The notes under the pieces were generated by a model that saw only the letters and a program-made list of their open reading frames with translations, was not told the DNA's origin and ran no database searches. A stretch of 64,000 nucleotides of DNA from Bacteroidetes bacterium UBA1312 (GTDB taxonomy: Bacteria; Bacteroidota; Bacteroidia; Chitinophagales; Chitinophagaceae): positions 117,799 through 181,798 of the forward strand of contig DBTQ01000010.1 of NCBI GenBank assembly GCA_002307135.1. Reading direction: 5' to 3'. A program made the translations under genes and the position numbers. This document shows, piece after piece, positions 16,596 to 24,962 of this stretch (position 1 is its first letter; each line of letters starts with the position of its first letter).

Positions 16596-17174
16596 ATGAC
16601 AACAATGACACCGAGACACTGGACATTAAACTTAAAAAGCTCTATCAGGGCAATTCCTAATCATCAAATCATTGAGACGGTTTTTTCATCTATTCTTGAC
16701 GTGACTTTAAGTAATGACTGGAAAGGCGCTTGTCACGAAAGTTGTGGCGCAATTCATATTCTTTTAAATGAGTTTGGAGTACAAAACACTTGGTGCATAG
16801 GAGAAGCAAAAGTTGGACAAGCGTTTTTTGACCATTCTTGGATAGAAATCAATTCAGAGATTTATGACATTTCAATTTGCACCCCCCTTCAACTTACATT
16901 TCGAAGTGGACCTATTATTAAAGGAATTGACATAGACACGAATCAACAGACAACAGCTTTGCACGGTGTTGTTTCCGGACAACCAAACGACCCAATAACA
17001 GTTGCTGTAAAGAGCTATAATCTGACTACCTATTTAACTAATTCACCAATACACCCGAAACTAGGAACTTGGGTATTAATTGACCAAGTTGCGAAACACA
17101 AGTTGAGAACTATATTGAACTTGCCTCAACTTATGATAAAATACAAAGGGCAGTTTTTTACACAAAAACCATAA
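16596..17174 (+). CDS. Transglutaminase/papain-like cysteine hydrolase, function unknown
   Basis: Protein of 192 residues with the order of a transglutaminase-like catalytic triad: Cys46 in GACHESCGAIH, His80 in FFDHSWIEI and Asp91 in YDISI, together with a W-C-I-GEA strand between Cys and His. No signal peptide, so cytoplasmic. It could be a protease, an amidase or a crosslinking enzyme. It is the first gene of an AT-rich accessory island and stands upstream of the HEPN-STAND gene on the same strand, separated by a broken small gene. A second ATG three codons later is an equally possible start. The family assignment rests on motif spacing only. Confidence 0.55.
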   Translation: MTTMTPRHWTLNLKSSIRAIPNHQIIETVFSSILDVTLSNDWKGACHESCGAIHILLNEFGVQNTWCIGEAKVGQAFFDHSWIEINSEIYDISICTPLQLTFRSGPIIKGIDIDTNQQTTALHGVVSGQPNDPITVAVKSYNLTTYLTNSPIHPKLGTWVLIDQVAKHKLRTILNLPQLMIKYKGQFFTQKP

Positions 17175-17245
17175 ATATTATTGACCGAACATTAATTGAT
17201 AAAACACAAAATAATGTATAAAAAGTAATTTATGTATCTCACAAA

Positions 17246-17469
17246 ATGAAAGGTATCTTAGATTACGACTACATATTACATAAAGACAAAACTGTATGTA
17301 TTTTTATGACAAGCATACATATCCTAGTAGACAAAACATAGAAGAAACCTTAACTGTTGACGACCTATTACTTAAAATCAAACAAGGACTTCATGAAGCA
17401 AAAAAAGATGAAAATATGGAACTAGTCCAAACTATTAAAGTTGAATTAGATGAGAAAAACTGGCAATAA
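17246..17469 (+). pseudogene. Frameshifted small gene (about 75 residues when repaired)
   Basis: The ATG at 17246 opens MKGILDYDYILHKDKTVCIF, then a T5 run at 17301-17305 shifts the frame. Reading on in the next frame from 17305 gives YDKHTYPSRQNIEETLTV followed by a helical Lys/Glu-rich end and a stop at 17467. The two halves join smoothly if the run had six T. The product matches no family I recognise. It ends 31 bases before the HEPN-STAND gene, so it could have been its small partner. A true one-base deletion or a sequencing error at the homopolymer would look the same. Confidence 0.6.
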
Positions 17470-17500
17470 TAGGAGGTAATTACAAAGACAAGCAGAACCC

Positions 17501-20314
17501 ATGATAATTAACAATAGAAGAGACGCAGGTTACACAATAATATCAAGATTTGAAGAGAATTTCAGAGAAGTATTAGAAAATATACTTTCTTCGAAATATG
17601 ACAAAATTTATGAAAACATTCCATCTGGTATTTATGAAAAAGCAGTTTCACGAAACAACAATCTAGCTTTTGAAAATCAATCTGACTTTTTTGAAAATAT
17701 TGACTTTCCAGACTTAAAAGAAATTACAATTTACAAAGATCATTTTGTTTTGCTAATAAAAAATTCATTACCTAAAAATGAATTTAATGATGCAATGACA
17801 GAATTATATTCTTTACGATGCAAGATTGCCCACATAAAAGGATATTTTACTAGTATAGACTTAGACAAATTGATTTCATTGACAAGCTTAGTTTCAGATG
17901 CGTTAAGCTTACAAGAATTTAAAATATTGCTTGATAAAATAAAAATTGACCCAAGCTCAATTATTATAAAAATTCCTTCAGATTTTATTGAGGATTTTCT
18001 CGATAGAAATGGAATACTAAACAATATACCTATCCCTGATTATGAATATGAAGGAGGATTTGTTGGAAGAGAAGACGATAGAAAAAAAATAATTCAATAT
18101 TTAAATAGTGAAAAATTTCCTGTAATTACCATAACGGGGTCTGGTGGAGTTGGAAAAACATCTTTGGCGTTGAAAGTAATACAGGATATGACAGAAAAGC
18201 CAGACAATAAAATTTTTGAGGCTATTATTTGGTTAAGTGCGAAAGAAAATAAGTTATCGGATTTAGGCATTGAAGACATAGAGCCTTCTTTGAAAAACTA
18301 CGATGAATTACTAGATACAATTATAGAACTTTTTGGGTTTACGAATGAAATTCATTCTAATATTATCGAAGAAAAGGAAAAATTAGTTAATAGTATTATA
18401 GACTTAACAAGTAAAATGTTAATTGTCATTGACAATTTAGAAACAATTACTGACCAAAGAATTATAAATTTCATACTTGATGCTTCTGTAAAAATTAAAT
18501 TCTTAATAACATCTAGAAAAGGTCTTGGACAATTAGAGAGAAGACATGAGCTAAGGGAACTAAAAGCGAAAGAAGCAGTTTATCTTTTCAGGCAGCTATC
18601 AAAGGATAAGCAACTCACAAGTCTTATTTCATTGCCAGAGGAAACAATAAAAAATTATGTATCAAAAGTTTCATTTTATCCATTAGCAATTAAATGGGTT
18701 GTTGGTCAAGTTGCTAGGGGTAAAGACATTAACAAAATAATCAATTCTATCCATTCGAATGAAAGTGACATATCTAAATTTTGTTACGAACAAATATTTA
18801 GCACGTTAAACCCAGCTTCCCAAAAAATAATGTACACTTTGAGCTTAACTGATGACACTCCGACTGCTAGTATTTTACAATATGTTGTTGAGTTGGAGGA
18901 ACATCAATTTGAAGATGCGATTGAAGAACTTATTTTAGTTTCTCTTGTAATTCCAGAACAATATCAAAATGAAAAAAAAGAAATTTCAACTAAGTATACT
19001 TTATTACCCCTTACTAAAGGATATACAAGAATACAATTAAGTAAAAATATCAATCTTAGAGAAGAGCTCAAAAATAGAATAAACCAAGTCGAAAACACTA
19101 TTACAACAACGGAAAGAGCAAAAAAAGAATACAAGCATAGTCTATATAATTTTGGCGCAAAGTCTGATGAAGAGAAAGTGGCAACTATTATTGCTCAAAC
19201 AGCATTTCAGAAATACCAATCAGGAAATTATGAATTAGCAGTAGAAGAATATAAAAGAGCAATAAAGGTTGCCCCTAATTTTGCTCCAATATATAGAAAT
19301 TGGGCTATAATGGAGGCCTACGAGAATCATTTAGGTGAAGCTGATAGCTTAATGGAAAAAGCTTCGAAACTTGACCCAAATGACCCACAAATATTTTTAA
19401 TTTGGGGTAATGTTTATAGAAAAAGTTCAAAGCATACTGAAGCACATAAGAAATATGCTATCGCATATTCCTTAACTCCAGACGACCCAATTATTTTAAA
19501 TGCTTTTGGTCAGGCAAAATGTTGGCTTGGATATTATGATGAAGCAGAAAAATTGCTACTTAGTGCATTACATTCAAATTTCGATTCTGTCAAGCATGAA
19601 GTTATTTGCAGAACCAGTTTAGCTGAAAATTACATAAATTGGGGGGATTCACTTTACAAAGACAGGAATTATAAAGAAGCGGAATCTAAATACAATCTTG
19701 CAACACGCCAATGTATTGATGCATTAGAGAAAAATGCTAAAGACGCAAAAATTTTCAACGCATTATCTAAAGCAAATTTAAGAAAGGGAATTTTATTCTT
19801 TAGAACAAGACAAGAAAGAAAAGCTTTAGACGCCCTTAAAGCAGTTTGTAACTCAAGTTCACTAAGCTTCAAACAAGGATTATATAAATTAGAGGCTTTT
19901 GTAGTTTTAGGGGAATATTACCTTTCGGTACAAAATACAAATGAAATAAAAAGAATCTTACGAAGTATTGAAATGGAATTTAAGTCTTCTCCTATATTAA
20001 GAAAAAATAATTTAACAGACAGAATTACTGATCTTACAGAATATATTTCACCTGAAAAATTTAAGACTGGGAAAATAATTACAATTAATATCGATAGGGG
20101 ATTTGTAATTATTGAAGAATCGAATAGTGCTGATACATTTTTAGGACACAAATTTAAATTTATACCGCAAATAGACACACTGAGCAATAAGCTAACTGAT
20201 TCGATAGTCTCATTTGTACCATCAATTGAAATTGTAAATGGTGAAGAGAAAAAACAAGCTAAAAACATTAGAATAACTACTGCCAACACCAACTTGCCAA
20301 AAGCGGGGCGATAG
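17501..20314 (+). CDS. HEPN-NB-ARC (STAND NTPase)-TPR-cold-shock-domain protein, putative antiphage sensor
   Basis: Large cytoplasmic protein of about 937 residues. Residues 1-140 are helical and end in SLRCKIAH (R106-x4-H111), which fits the R-x4-6-H catalytic motif of HEPN ribonucleases, Swt1-like type. Residues 185-420 are an NB-ARC/STAND ATPase: FVGREDDRKKI, Walker A GSGGVGKT (213-220), Walker B LIVIDN (307-312), FLITSR (334-339) and a GLPL-like YPLAI. Residues about 560-830 carry tetratricopeptide-like repeats (KYQSGNYELAVEEYKRAIK and similar). Residues about 854-922 look like a cold-shock/OB domain (TGKIITINIDRGFVII, DTFLGHKF, VSFVPS, AKNIRI). STAND proteins with HEPN ends are known antiviral abortive-infection proteins; the cold-shock tail suggests RNA or single-stranded DNA sensing. 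Base composition is clearly more AT-rich than the flanking core genes, in keeping with horizontal transfer. Confidence 0.8.
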   Translation: MIINNRRDAGYTIISRFEENFREVLENILSSKYDKIYENIPSGIYEKAVSRNNNLAFENQSDFFENIDFPDLKEITIYKDHFVLLIKNSLPKNEFNDAMTELYSLRCKIAHIKGYFTSIDLDKLISLTSLVSDALSLQEFKILLDKIKIDPSSIIIKIPSDFIEDFLDRNGILNNIPIPDYEYEGGFVGREDDRKKIIQYLNSEKFPVITITGSGGVGKTSLALKVIQDMTEKPDNKIFEAIIWLSAKENKLSDLGIEDIEPSLKNYDELLDTIIELFGFTNEIHSNIIEEKEKLVNSIIDLTSKMLIVIDNLETITDQRIINFILDASVKIKFLITSRKGLGQLERRHELRELKAKEAVYLFRQLSKDKQLTSLISLPEETIKNYVSKVSFYPLAIKWVVGQVARGKDINKIINSIHSNESDISKFCYEQIFSTLNPASQKIMYTLSLTDDTPTASILQYVVELEEHQFEDAIEELILVSLVIPEQYQNEKKEISTKYTLLPLTKGYTRIQLSKNINLREELKNRINQVENTITTTERAKKEYKHSLYNFGAKSDEEKVATIIAQTAFQKYQSGNYELAVEEYKRAIKVAPNFAPIYRNWAIMEAYENHLGEADSLMEKASKLDPNDPQIFLIWGNVYRKSSKHTEAHKKYAIAYSLTPDDPIILNAFGQAKCWLGYYDEAEKLLLSALHSNFDSVKHEVICRTSLAENYINWGDSLYKDRNYKEAESKYNLATRQCIDALEKNAKDAKIFNALSKANLRKGILFFRTRQERKALDALKAVCNSSSLSFKQGLYKLEAFVVLGEYYLSVQNTNEIKRILRSIEMEFKSSPILRKNNLTDRITDLTEYISPEKFKTGKIITINIDRGFVIIEESNSADTFLGHKFKFIPQIDTLSNKLTDSIVSFVPSIEIVNGEEKKQAKNIRITTANTNLPKAGR

Positions 20315-20491
20315 TGCTAATATGAACATTAAAGCAATTAGGCACTTTGGTAGCTGTTTAACCACCCAAACCTACAATTCCTAATAATCACATTACCCTC
20401 AAGAAAAAAGATTTGACCTAAACTGGGAACCTAAATAACCAAAAACTCGATTGGAAATTTACCTATAAGCTCTTTCGGTACATCCCAAATC

Positions 20492-20704
20492 TTACTTTCC
20501 TGTGGACACCAGCAACTCCCGAATATCTACTTGCAGAAATTTGGCGATTTCGTAAAGCGTTTCAATAGAAGGTTGCACCTCATTGGTGCACCAGCGGGAA
20601 ACCGTTGACTCGGTTTTGCCCAAATGGCTGGCTAAATCCTTGCTGCTTTTGTTCTTTTCAGCCAGTACAGACTTGATTCTATTTAAGTTTAGTTTCGACA
20701 CCAT
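20492..20704 (-). CDS. XRE-family helix-turn-helix regulator
   Basis: A 70-residue protein that is essentially one HTH_3 domain: IKSVLAEKNKSSKDLASHLGKTESTVSRW, then SIETLYEIAKFLQVDIRELL. It is divergent from the SymE-like gene at 20850, with repeated ATTTGC motifs in the space between (20706-20740), so it probably represses both itself and that gene. A TAAATTTG box ends only two bases before the ATG, which would give a leaderless or very short-leader message. XRE regulators of this size next to SymE-like toxins are common in Bacteroidota. Confidence 0.85.
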   Translation of the reverse strand: MVSKLNLNRIKSVLAEKNKSSKDLASHLGKTESTVSRWCTNEVQPSIETLYEIAKFLQVDIRELLVSTGK

Positions 20705-20799
20705 GCAAATTTATTGATTGCTATTGCAAATATCGCAAATTTCTAAAGACTTGAAAATCATAGCCAAACGACAATAAATTATATTTTCATGCGCTATTA

Positions 20800-20831
20800 T
20801 TTGCACAATAATATTATTTATTGTATTTTTG
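20800..20831 (+). promoter_or_regulatory. symE: Promoter of the SymE-like gene
   Basis: TTTG (20800-20803), 20-base spacer, TATTTTTG (20824-20831): a full match to the Bacteroidota minus-33/minus-7 consensus. It favours the GTG at 20850 as start over upstream TTG/GTG codons, which would lie inside the promoter. Confidence 0.65.
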
Positions 20832-20849
20832 TGGCAAGAAATTATTGTC

Positions 20850-21074
20850 GTGGCGCAAGAAGAAAAATACCAACAATCCGGAAAAAGACAACTGAAAGTG
20901 TACGAAAAGTACATTTCAAGGTCATATCATCGGCATGTTGTCTTCCCTGAAATCCGACTTTGCGGCAAGTGGCTTCAGGATATGGGCTTTGACTGCGGAC
21001 AATTAGTAACCGTTCGACACGAGAAAAACAGAATCATCATCACAGTAGATAATGCAACAGATGTGGACGAATAA
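20850..21074 (+). CDS. symE: SymE-like toxin
   Basis: Small protein of 74 residues starting at GTG. The family core is visible: RQLKVYEKYISRSYHRH, then VFPEIRLCGKWLQDMGFDCG, then LVTVRHEKNRIIITV. SymE proteins derive from AbrB-fold antitoxins but act as toxins affecting RNA or the nucleoid. In E. coli SymE is held down by an antisense RNA, whereas here the divergent XRE gene is the evident regulator. No antisense promoter was identified, although one cannot be excluded. Confidence 0.75.
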   Translation: MAQEEKYQQSGKRQLKVYEKYISRSYHRHVVFPEIRLCGKWLQDMGFDCGQLVTVRHEKNRIIITVDNATDVDE

Positions 21075-21412
21075 GCTACGGCTGCTCTGATGCCACAATG
21101 TTTTCAATGCCACGAGTCCCCTTCGGGAGACTATATGGCGAACAGACACGCAAACAGAAATATTTTGAATTGGAAAGATGATAATTTGCAAAAAGCAATA
21201 CCGTTAATATGAACTGTTTTGTGCAAGCAGGGCTGGACGTTACAACTTCAGCTGTTTGCATCGCTATACTTTGGTTCGGGCTGACGAATATAGGCTCCGC
21301 TTTTCTAATTCTATTTATCTTTGGTGAACGCATTGGGTTAATAAGCCCTGATGACCGCTACAACGCCAATGCTTGAGCATCGTGTGCCATTTTGTGAAAC
21401 ACCCTACTAACC
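21075..21412. other. Gene-free spacer with a promoter-bearing repeat (R1)
   Basis: No gene is supported. The part at 21278-21345 (GGGCTGACGAATATAGGCTC at its left end, TATCTTTGGTG inside) is clearly related to 22534-22602. TATCTTTG at 21316-21323 fits the minus-7 box and would serve the Crp-type gene at 21413. Confidence 0.55.
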
Positions 21413-21991
21413 ATGACAGAACTTGAAAAATACATAAAAACGTACTTCGGTGTTGACCAGGACGACCTGACTAAGATTAGTTCATTTTTCAAACCAACGA
21501 CTTTAAAAAAGGGCGACTATTTTCTAAAAACAGGCAGATACAGCGATAGACTTGGTTTTGTTCAAACAGGTATAATCAGAGAGTTTGTGTTTGTTGACGG
21601 CAAGGAAATAACAAAATGGATTTCTACAAAGGGATATTTTGTAGTGGACTTGTCAAGTTTTGTATTTCAACAAACTGCTCGTTGGAATATTCAGGCATTG
21701 ACAGACTGCGAACTTTATATTATCGACCACAACGACTATCAAAAAATTGGACAAATAATACCAAGTTGGGCTGCCTTAGAGAAGCTTTTTATTGCAAAAT
21801 GCTTTACCGTTTTAGAAGACAGGATTGTACAACATCTTTCCATGTCAGCCGAAGAACGCTACAATCAACTGTTCAACTTTAATAAAGAATTGTTTAACCA
21901 AGTTCCATTGCAATATTTGGCTTCTATGCTTGGTATGACTCCTGAAACATTGAGCAGGTTGAGAAAAAAAGCCAGTTTGGAAAGTTCTTGA
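21413..21991 (+). CDS. Crp/Fnr-family transcription regulator
   Basis: A 192-residue regulator: cyclic-nucleotide-binding-like beta roll at about 20-115 (LKKGDYFLKTGRYSDRLGFVQTGIIREFV, ITKWISTKGYFVVDLSSFV) and a winged HTH at about 140-190 (SAEERYNQLF, VPLQYLASMLGMTPETLSRLRKK). The cAMP-contacting R-x-A-T/S core is absent, as in most Bacteroidota paralogues, so the ligand is unknown. It precedes the SRPBCC gene by 65 bases and probably controls it. Confidence 0.88.
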   Translation: MTELEKYIKTYFGVDQDDLTKISSFFKPTTLKKGDYFLKTGRYSDRLGFVQTGIIREFVFVDGKEITKWISTKGYFVVDLSSFVFQQTARWNIQALTDCELYIIDHNDYQKIGQIIPSWAALEKLFIAKCFTVLEDRIVQHLSMSAEERYNQLFNFNKELFNQVPLQYLASMLGMTPETLSRLRKKASLESS

Positions 21992-22056
21992 TTTATATCA
22001 AGTGGAGGCTTTCATTTTGTAGAGACATTTGTACGGTTAAACAAAACAATTTACAA

Positions 22057-22491
22057 ATGAAAAACACCAACCACAACGCACCTGTAAAGTGCAGTAAGAC
22101 GATTGCTATCCATGCAGATAGCAAAAGAGTTTGGGAAGTAATGACTAATATTGATAATTGGCCAACTTGGCAGACCGACATTAGCAACCCCAAATTGAAT
22201 GGGGCATTAAAGCCAAATTCCACTTTTGTCTGGAAGACAGGCGGGGCAAAAATTCATTCTACGCTTCATACCGTTGAACCATTTAAATACTTCGGTTGGA
22301 CCGGAAAATCTTTTGGAATGTTTGCTATTCACAATTGGACAATTGTTGAGAAAAATGGACAGACTATTGTTTCCGTTGATGAGAGTATGGAGGGATTTTT
22401 AGCAAGTTTATTGAAGAAACCGTTCAACGCAAATCTTGAAAAAGGTATGCAGCATTGGCTTGACTTACTTAAAACAGCATGTGAAAAATAG
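22057..22491 (+). CDS. SRPBCC-fold protein (polyketide cyclase/START-like)
   Basis: A 144-residue small-ligand-binding protein. The ATG chosen (MKNTNHNAPVKCSKTIAI) follows the Crp gene without overlap; upstream in-frame codons run into that gene. Family hallmarks are the strand-helix start KTIAIHADSKRVWEVMTNIDNWPTWQTDI, then PNSTFVWKTGG, then WTIVEKNGQTIVSVDESMEG and the long C-terminal helix LEKGMQHWLDLLK. The ligand is unknown. It is paired with the Crp-type regulator upstream. Confidence 0.82.
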   Translation: MKNTNHNAPVKCSKTIAIHADSKRVWEVMTNIDNWPTWQTDISNPKLNGALKPNSTFVWKTGGAKIHSTLHTVEPFKYFGWTGKSFGMFAIHNWTIVEKNGQTIVSVDESMEGFLASLLKKPFNANLEKGMQHWLDLLKTACEK

Positions 22492-22533
22492 GTGGTAAAA
22501 AAGCCAGCAGGCAACATTGCATTGGCATTATAG

Positions 22534-22602
22534 GGGCTGATGAACATAGGCTCAACTTTGTGATTCAATTTATATCTTTGGTGCCGGTATAGGACTAATA
22601 AA
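22534..22602 (+). repeat. Repeat R2, related to R1, with minus-7 box
   Basis: Shares GGGCTGA-GAA-ATAGGCTC and ATTTAT-TCTTTGGTG with 21278-21345. TATCTTTG at 22573-22580 fits the minus-7 consensus and lies 51 bases before the DHFR-like gene. Confidence 0.55.
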
Positions 22603-22631
22603 CCATAGACAATAATAAAAAATAGCACTGT

Positions 22632-23204
22632 ATGAGAAAAATAATTTCATTTATGCATATCTCGCTCGACGGTTTTGTAGCAGGACCAAAAGGAGAGATG
22701 GACTGGATTAAAGTTGATGAAGAAATTTTTGACCATGTCGGTAAGGGGATAAGCGAAGGCGACACCGCATTGTATGGACGTGTAACTTATGATATGATGG
22801 AAAATTACTGGCCTACCGCAGCTGATAAGCCAAATGCCTCCAAGCATGATATAGAACATTCAGAATGGTATAAAAATGTCCACAAAATTGTACTCTCCAA
22901 AACAATGAAAGGCGAGCATTTGACCAACACCACAATTATTAGTGACAACCTTTCGGACCGTATAAATGCTATAAAACAACAGCCAGGTAATGACATCTTG
23001 CTTTTTGGTAGCCCCACAGCTACACATGCACTGATGCAACTGAACTTAATAGACGGCTACTGGCTATTTGTCAATCCCATTATTATTGGACAAGGCATTC
23101 CTTTGTTTGTGGACATCAAAGACAAAATAAAACTAAAGCTATTGACCACGCAACAATTTACTAGCGGGGTAACTGCACTGAATTATATAGCAGACGGACA
23201 ATAA
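22632..23204 (+). CDS. Dihydrofolate reductase-like protein (RibD C-terminal family)
   Basis: A 190-residue NADPH-binding reductase fold: KIISFMHISLDGFVAGPKGEMDW at the start, then TALYGRVTYDMMENYW near 46, then KIVLSKTMKG and NDILLFGSPTATHALMQLNLIDGYWLFVNPIIIGQGIPLF near 118-155. This is the YyaP/YwjB-type family, which lacks the deaminase domain of RibD; the substrate is generally unknown. It stands alone between two spacers. Confidence 0.85.
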   Translation: MRKIISFMHISLDGFVAGPKGEMDWIKVDEEIFDHVGKGISEGDTALYGRVTYDMMENYWPTAADKPNASKHDIEHSEWYKNVHKIVLSKTMKGEHLTNTTIISDNLSDRINAIKQQPGNDILLFGSPTATHALMQLNLIDGYWLFVNPIIIGQGIPLFVDIKDKIKLKLLTTQQFTSGVTALNYIADGQ

Positions 23205-23434
23205 CAACGATCCGCCGGCATTGGTATTGCGGCAAGTGGGCTGAACATCGAATGTCCAACAAGTTTTCGTCGCTGTACTTTTATTCCAACGGGCAAATTT
23301 GTATTTGGCATTTTGTTGTTAACTTCAACTTTATATTTTCAATTAACGGCGGTTGTTGGCGAACGGAATGCTCATTCCTTACTTCGTCAGTTTGCCTTAA
23401 CCGTTAGCGGCAATTGTAAAACAGTATTGAATAT

Positions 23435-23866
23435 ATGGACTTATTGATTAGAGCGGCAAAGGTTGAAGATGTTGAAAGTATTACCAGGCTTTCAAATCAA
23501 TTGGGCTATACCACATCACCTAAAAAAACTAAAGAAAGACTAGTTGAAATTATAGCTAGTAAGCACAATTGTGCATTTGTGATAGCAAACCATGGAAATG
23601 TAATCGGATGGATTCACGGATTTTACACCCTACGAATCGAATCAGATCCATTTGTTGAAATTGGTGGATTGGTAATTGATGAACAGTATAGACAAAAAGG
23701 AATTGGAAGAATATTGGTTCAGAAAGTTACCGATTGGGCAAAGCTTAAAAAAGTTGGCGCAATTAGAGTCAGGTGTAATGCTATTCGCAAAGAAGCTCAT
23801 CAATTTTATAATCGCATCGGCTTTAAAGAAGTGAAAGAGCAGAAAATTTTCTATCGGCCATTATAA
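23435..23866 (+). CDS. GNAT-family N-acetyltransferase
   Basis: A 143-residue acetyl-CoA-dependent acetyltransferase. The fold is complete: LIRAAKVEDVESITRLSNQLG, CAFVIANHGNVIGWIHG, EIGGLVIDEQYRQKGIGRIL (the Q-x-x-G-I-G acetyl-CoA loop near 88-93), VRCNAIRKEAHQFYNRIGF. The substrate is unknown; small GNATs beside aminoglycoside or amino-acid targets cannot be told apart here. Upstream, 23205-23434 is a gene-free spacer ending in CCGTTAGCGGCAATTG. Confidence 0.88.
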   Translation: MDLLIRAAKVEDVESITRLSNQLGYTTSPKKTKERLVEIIASKHNCAFVIANHGNVIGWIHGFYTLRIESDPFVEIGGLVIDEQYRQKGIGRILVQKVTDWAKLKKVGAIRVRCNAIRKEAHQFYNRIGFKEVKEQKIFYRPL

Positions 23867-23893
23867 TACTATAGAACCTTTCAATAAAACAGG

Positions 23894-24220
23894 ATGACAA
23901 CAATAGCAAAAGAAGCCAATTACCTGACGCTGATCAATGTGTTTACGGTTGACCCAATTAATCAACAAAAGCTTGTTGACCTGTTGACATGGGCAACCGA
24001 AAGTAGTGTACGAAAAATAAAAGGCTTTATCTCCTCCAGTCTGCACCGCAGTATAGACGGCACAAAGGTGACGATGTATGCACAATGGAAAAGCATAGAA
24101 GATTATCAAAATATGCGCAACAATGCTATCGCTTCGCCCTATTTAACTGAAGCGCTTAAAATAGCTACGTTTGACCCGGGCATGTATGAAGTCGTGGCAA
24201 CCTTTTTGCCGGCAGAATAA
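23894..24220 (+). CDS. Antibiotic biosynthesis monooxygenase (ABM) domain protein
   Basis: A 108-residue dimeric alpha-beta barrel protein: NYLTLINVFTVDPINQQKLVDLL, GFISSSLHRSIDGTKVTMYAQWKSIEDYQNM and a C-terminal PGMYEVVATF. Members oxidise quinone-like or aromatic compounds without a cofactor, or act in haem turnover. It lies 27 bases after the GNAT gene and 91 bases before a Crp-type regulator, so it may be part of their unit. Confidence 0.82.
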   Translation: MTTIAKEANYLTLINVFTVDPINQQKLVDLLTWATESSVRKIKGFISSSLHRSIDGTKVTMYAQWKSIEDYQNMRNNAIASPYLTEALKIATFDPGMYEVVATFLPAE

Positions 24221-24311
24221 TTAAATCCATCACAGTACCGAAAACAGCTCCATCGCTTCATAAAGCCGTTATAAGTAACTTCACGGACTTTGTGCATAAT
24301 GATACCAATCC

Positions 24312-24890
24312 ATGTTTGACCAGTATAAAAACAGGTTTCCGATTGATGAAAAACAATGGAATGACTATATCAGTTGTTTCCAACGGATTGAAGTACCGGC
24401 CAAAACCACTCTTTTAAAAGAAGGTGAAATATCGAAAAAATTATTGCTAATAGAAAAAGGCTGTATTCGTGTATGGTTTAACAACAACGGAAAGGATGTA
24501 ACCTTTCAATTCTTTTTTGAAAACAATACAGTAGCCTCAATAGAAAGTTTTATAAAAAAATTTCCCAGCCCTGTTTTTATCGAAACCATTGAACCCTCCG
24601 TTTTGTGGCGGATGCATAAAAAGGACGTGGACCGGATAATGGCAGAAATAAAAGAGATTCCTGTATTGCGTGACCTATTGATCAATAGTGTGTTTGACCG
24701 TACTTTCGACTATATGAAACACTTCTTGTCGTTTATCAAAGATACCCCTACACAACGCTATCTTAATTTACTACAAGAAAAGCCACAAATAATTCGACGC
24801 ATTCCACAGCATTATATCGCTTCTTATTTAGGCATTACCACTGTTCACCTTAGCCGAATAAAGAGTAAGTTGGCAAAAGAAAAAAAATAG
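24312..24890 (+). CDS. Crp/Fnr-family transcription regulator
   Basis: A 192-residue regulator with a cNMP-like beta roll (about 30-115: VPAKTTLLKEGEISKKLLLIEKGCIRVWF, VTFQFFFENNTVASIESF) and a C-terminal HTH (RYLNLLQEKPQIIRRIPQHYIASYLGITTVHLSRIKSKL). It is a distant paralogue of the gene at 21413. It sits 72 bases before the quinone-oxidoreductase gene in the same direction, and regulator-target pairing is likely. Confidence 0.88.
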   Translation: MFDQYKNRFPIDEKQWNDYISCFQRIEVPAKTTLLKEGEISKKLLLIEKGCIRVWFNNNGKDVTFQFFFENNTVASIESFIKKFPSPVFIETIEPSVLWRMHKKDVDRIMAEIKEIPVLRDLLINSVFDRTFDYMKHFLSFIKDTPTQRYLNLLQEKPQIIRRIPQHYIASYLGITTVHLSRIKSKLAKEKK

Positions 24891-24962
24891 GCTGCATTTA
24901 ATAACAAATGTTATCGCCAGACGATCAGCTGCTCAATAGCTTTGCATCAAAAGCAATAAACA

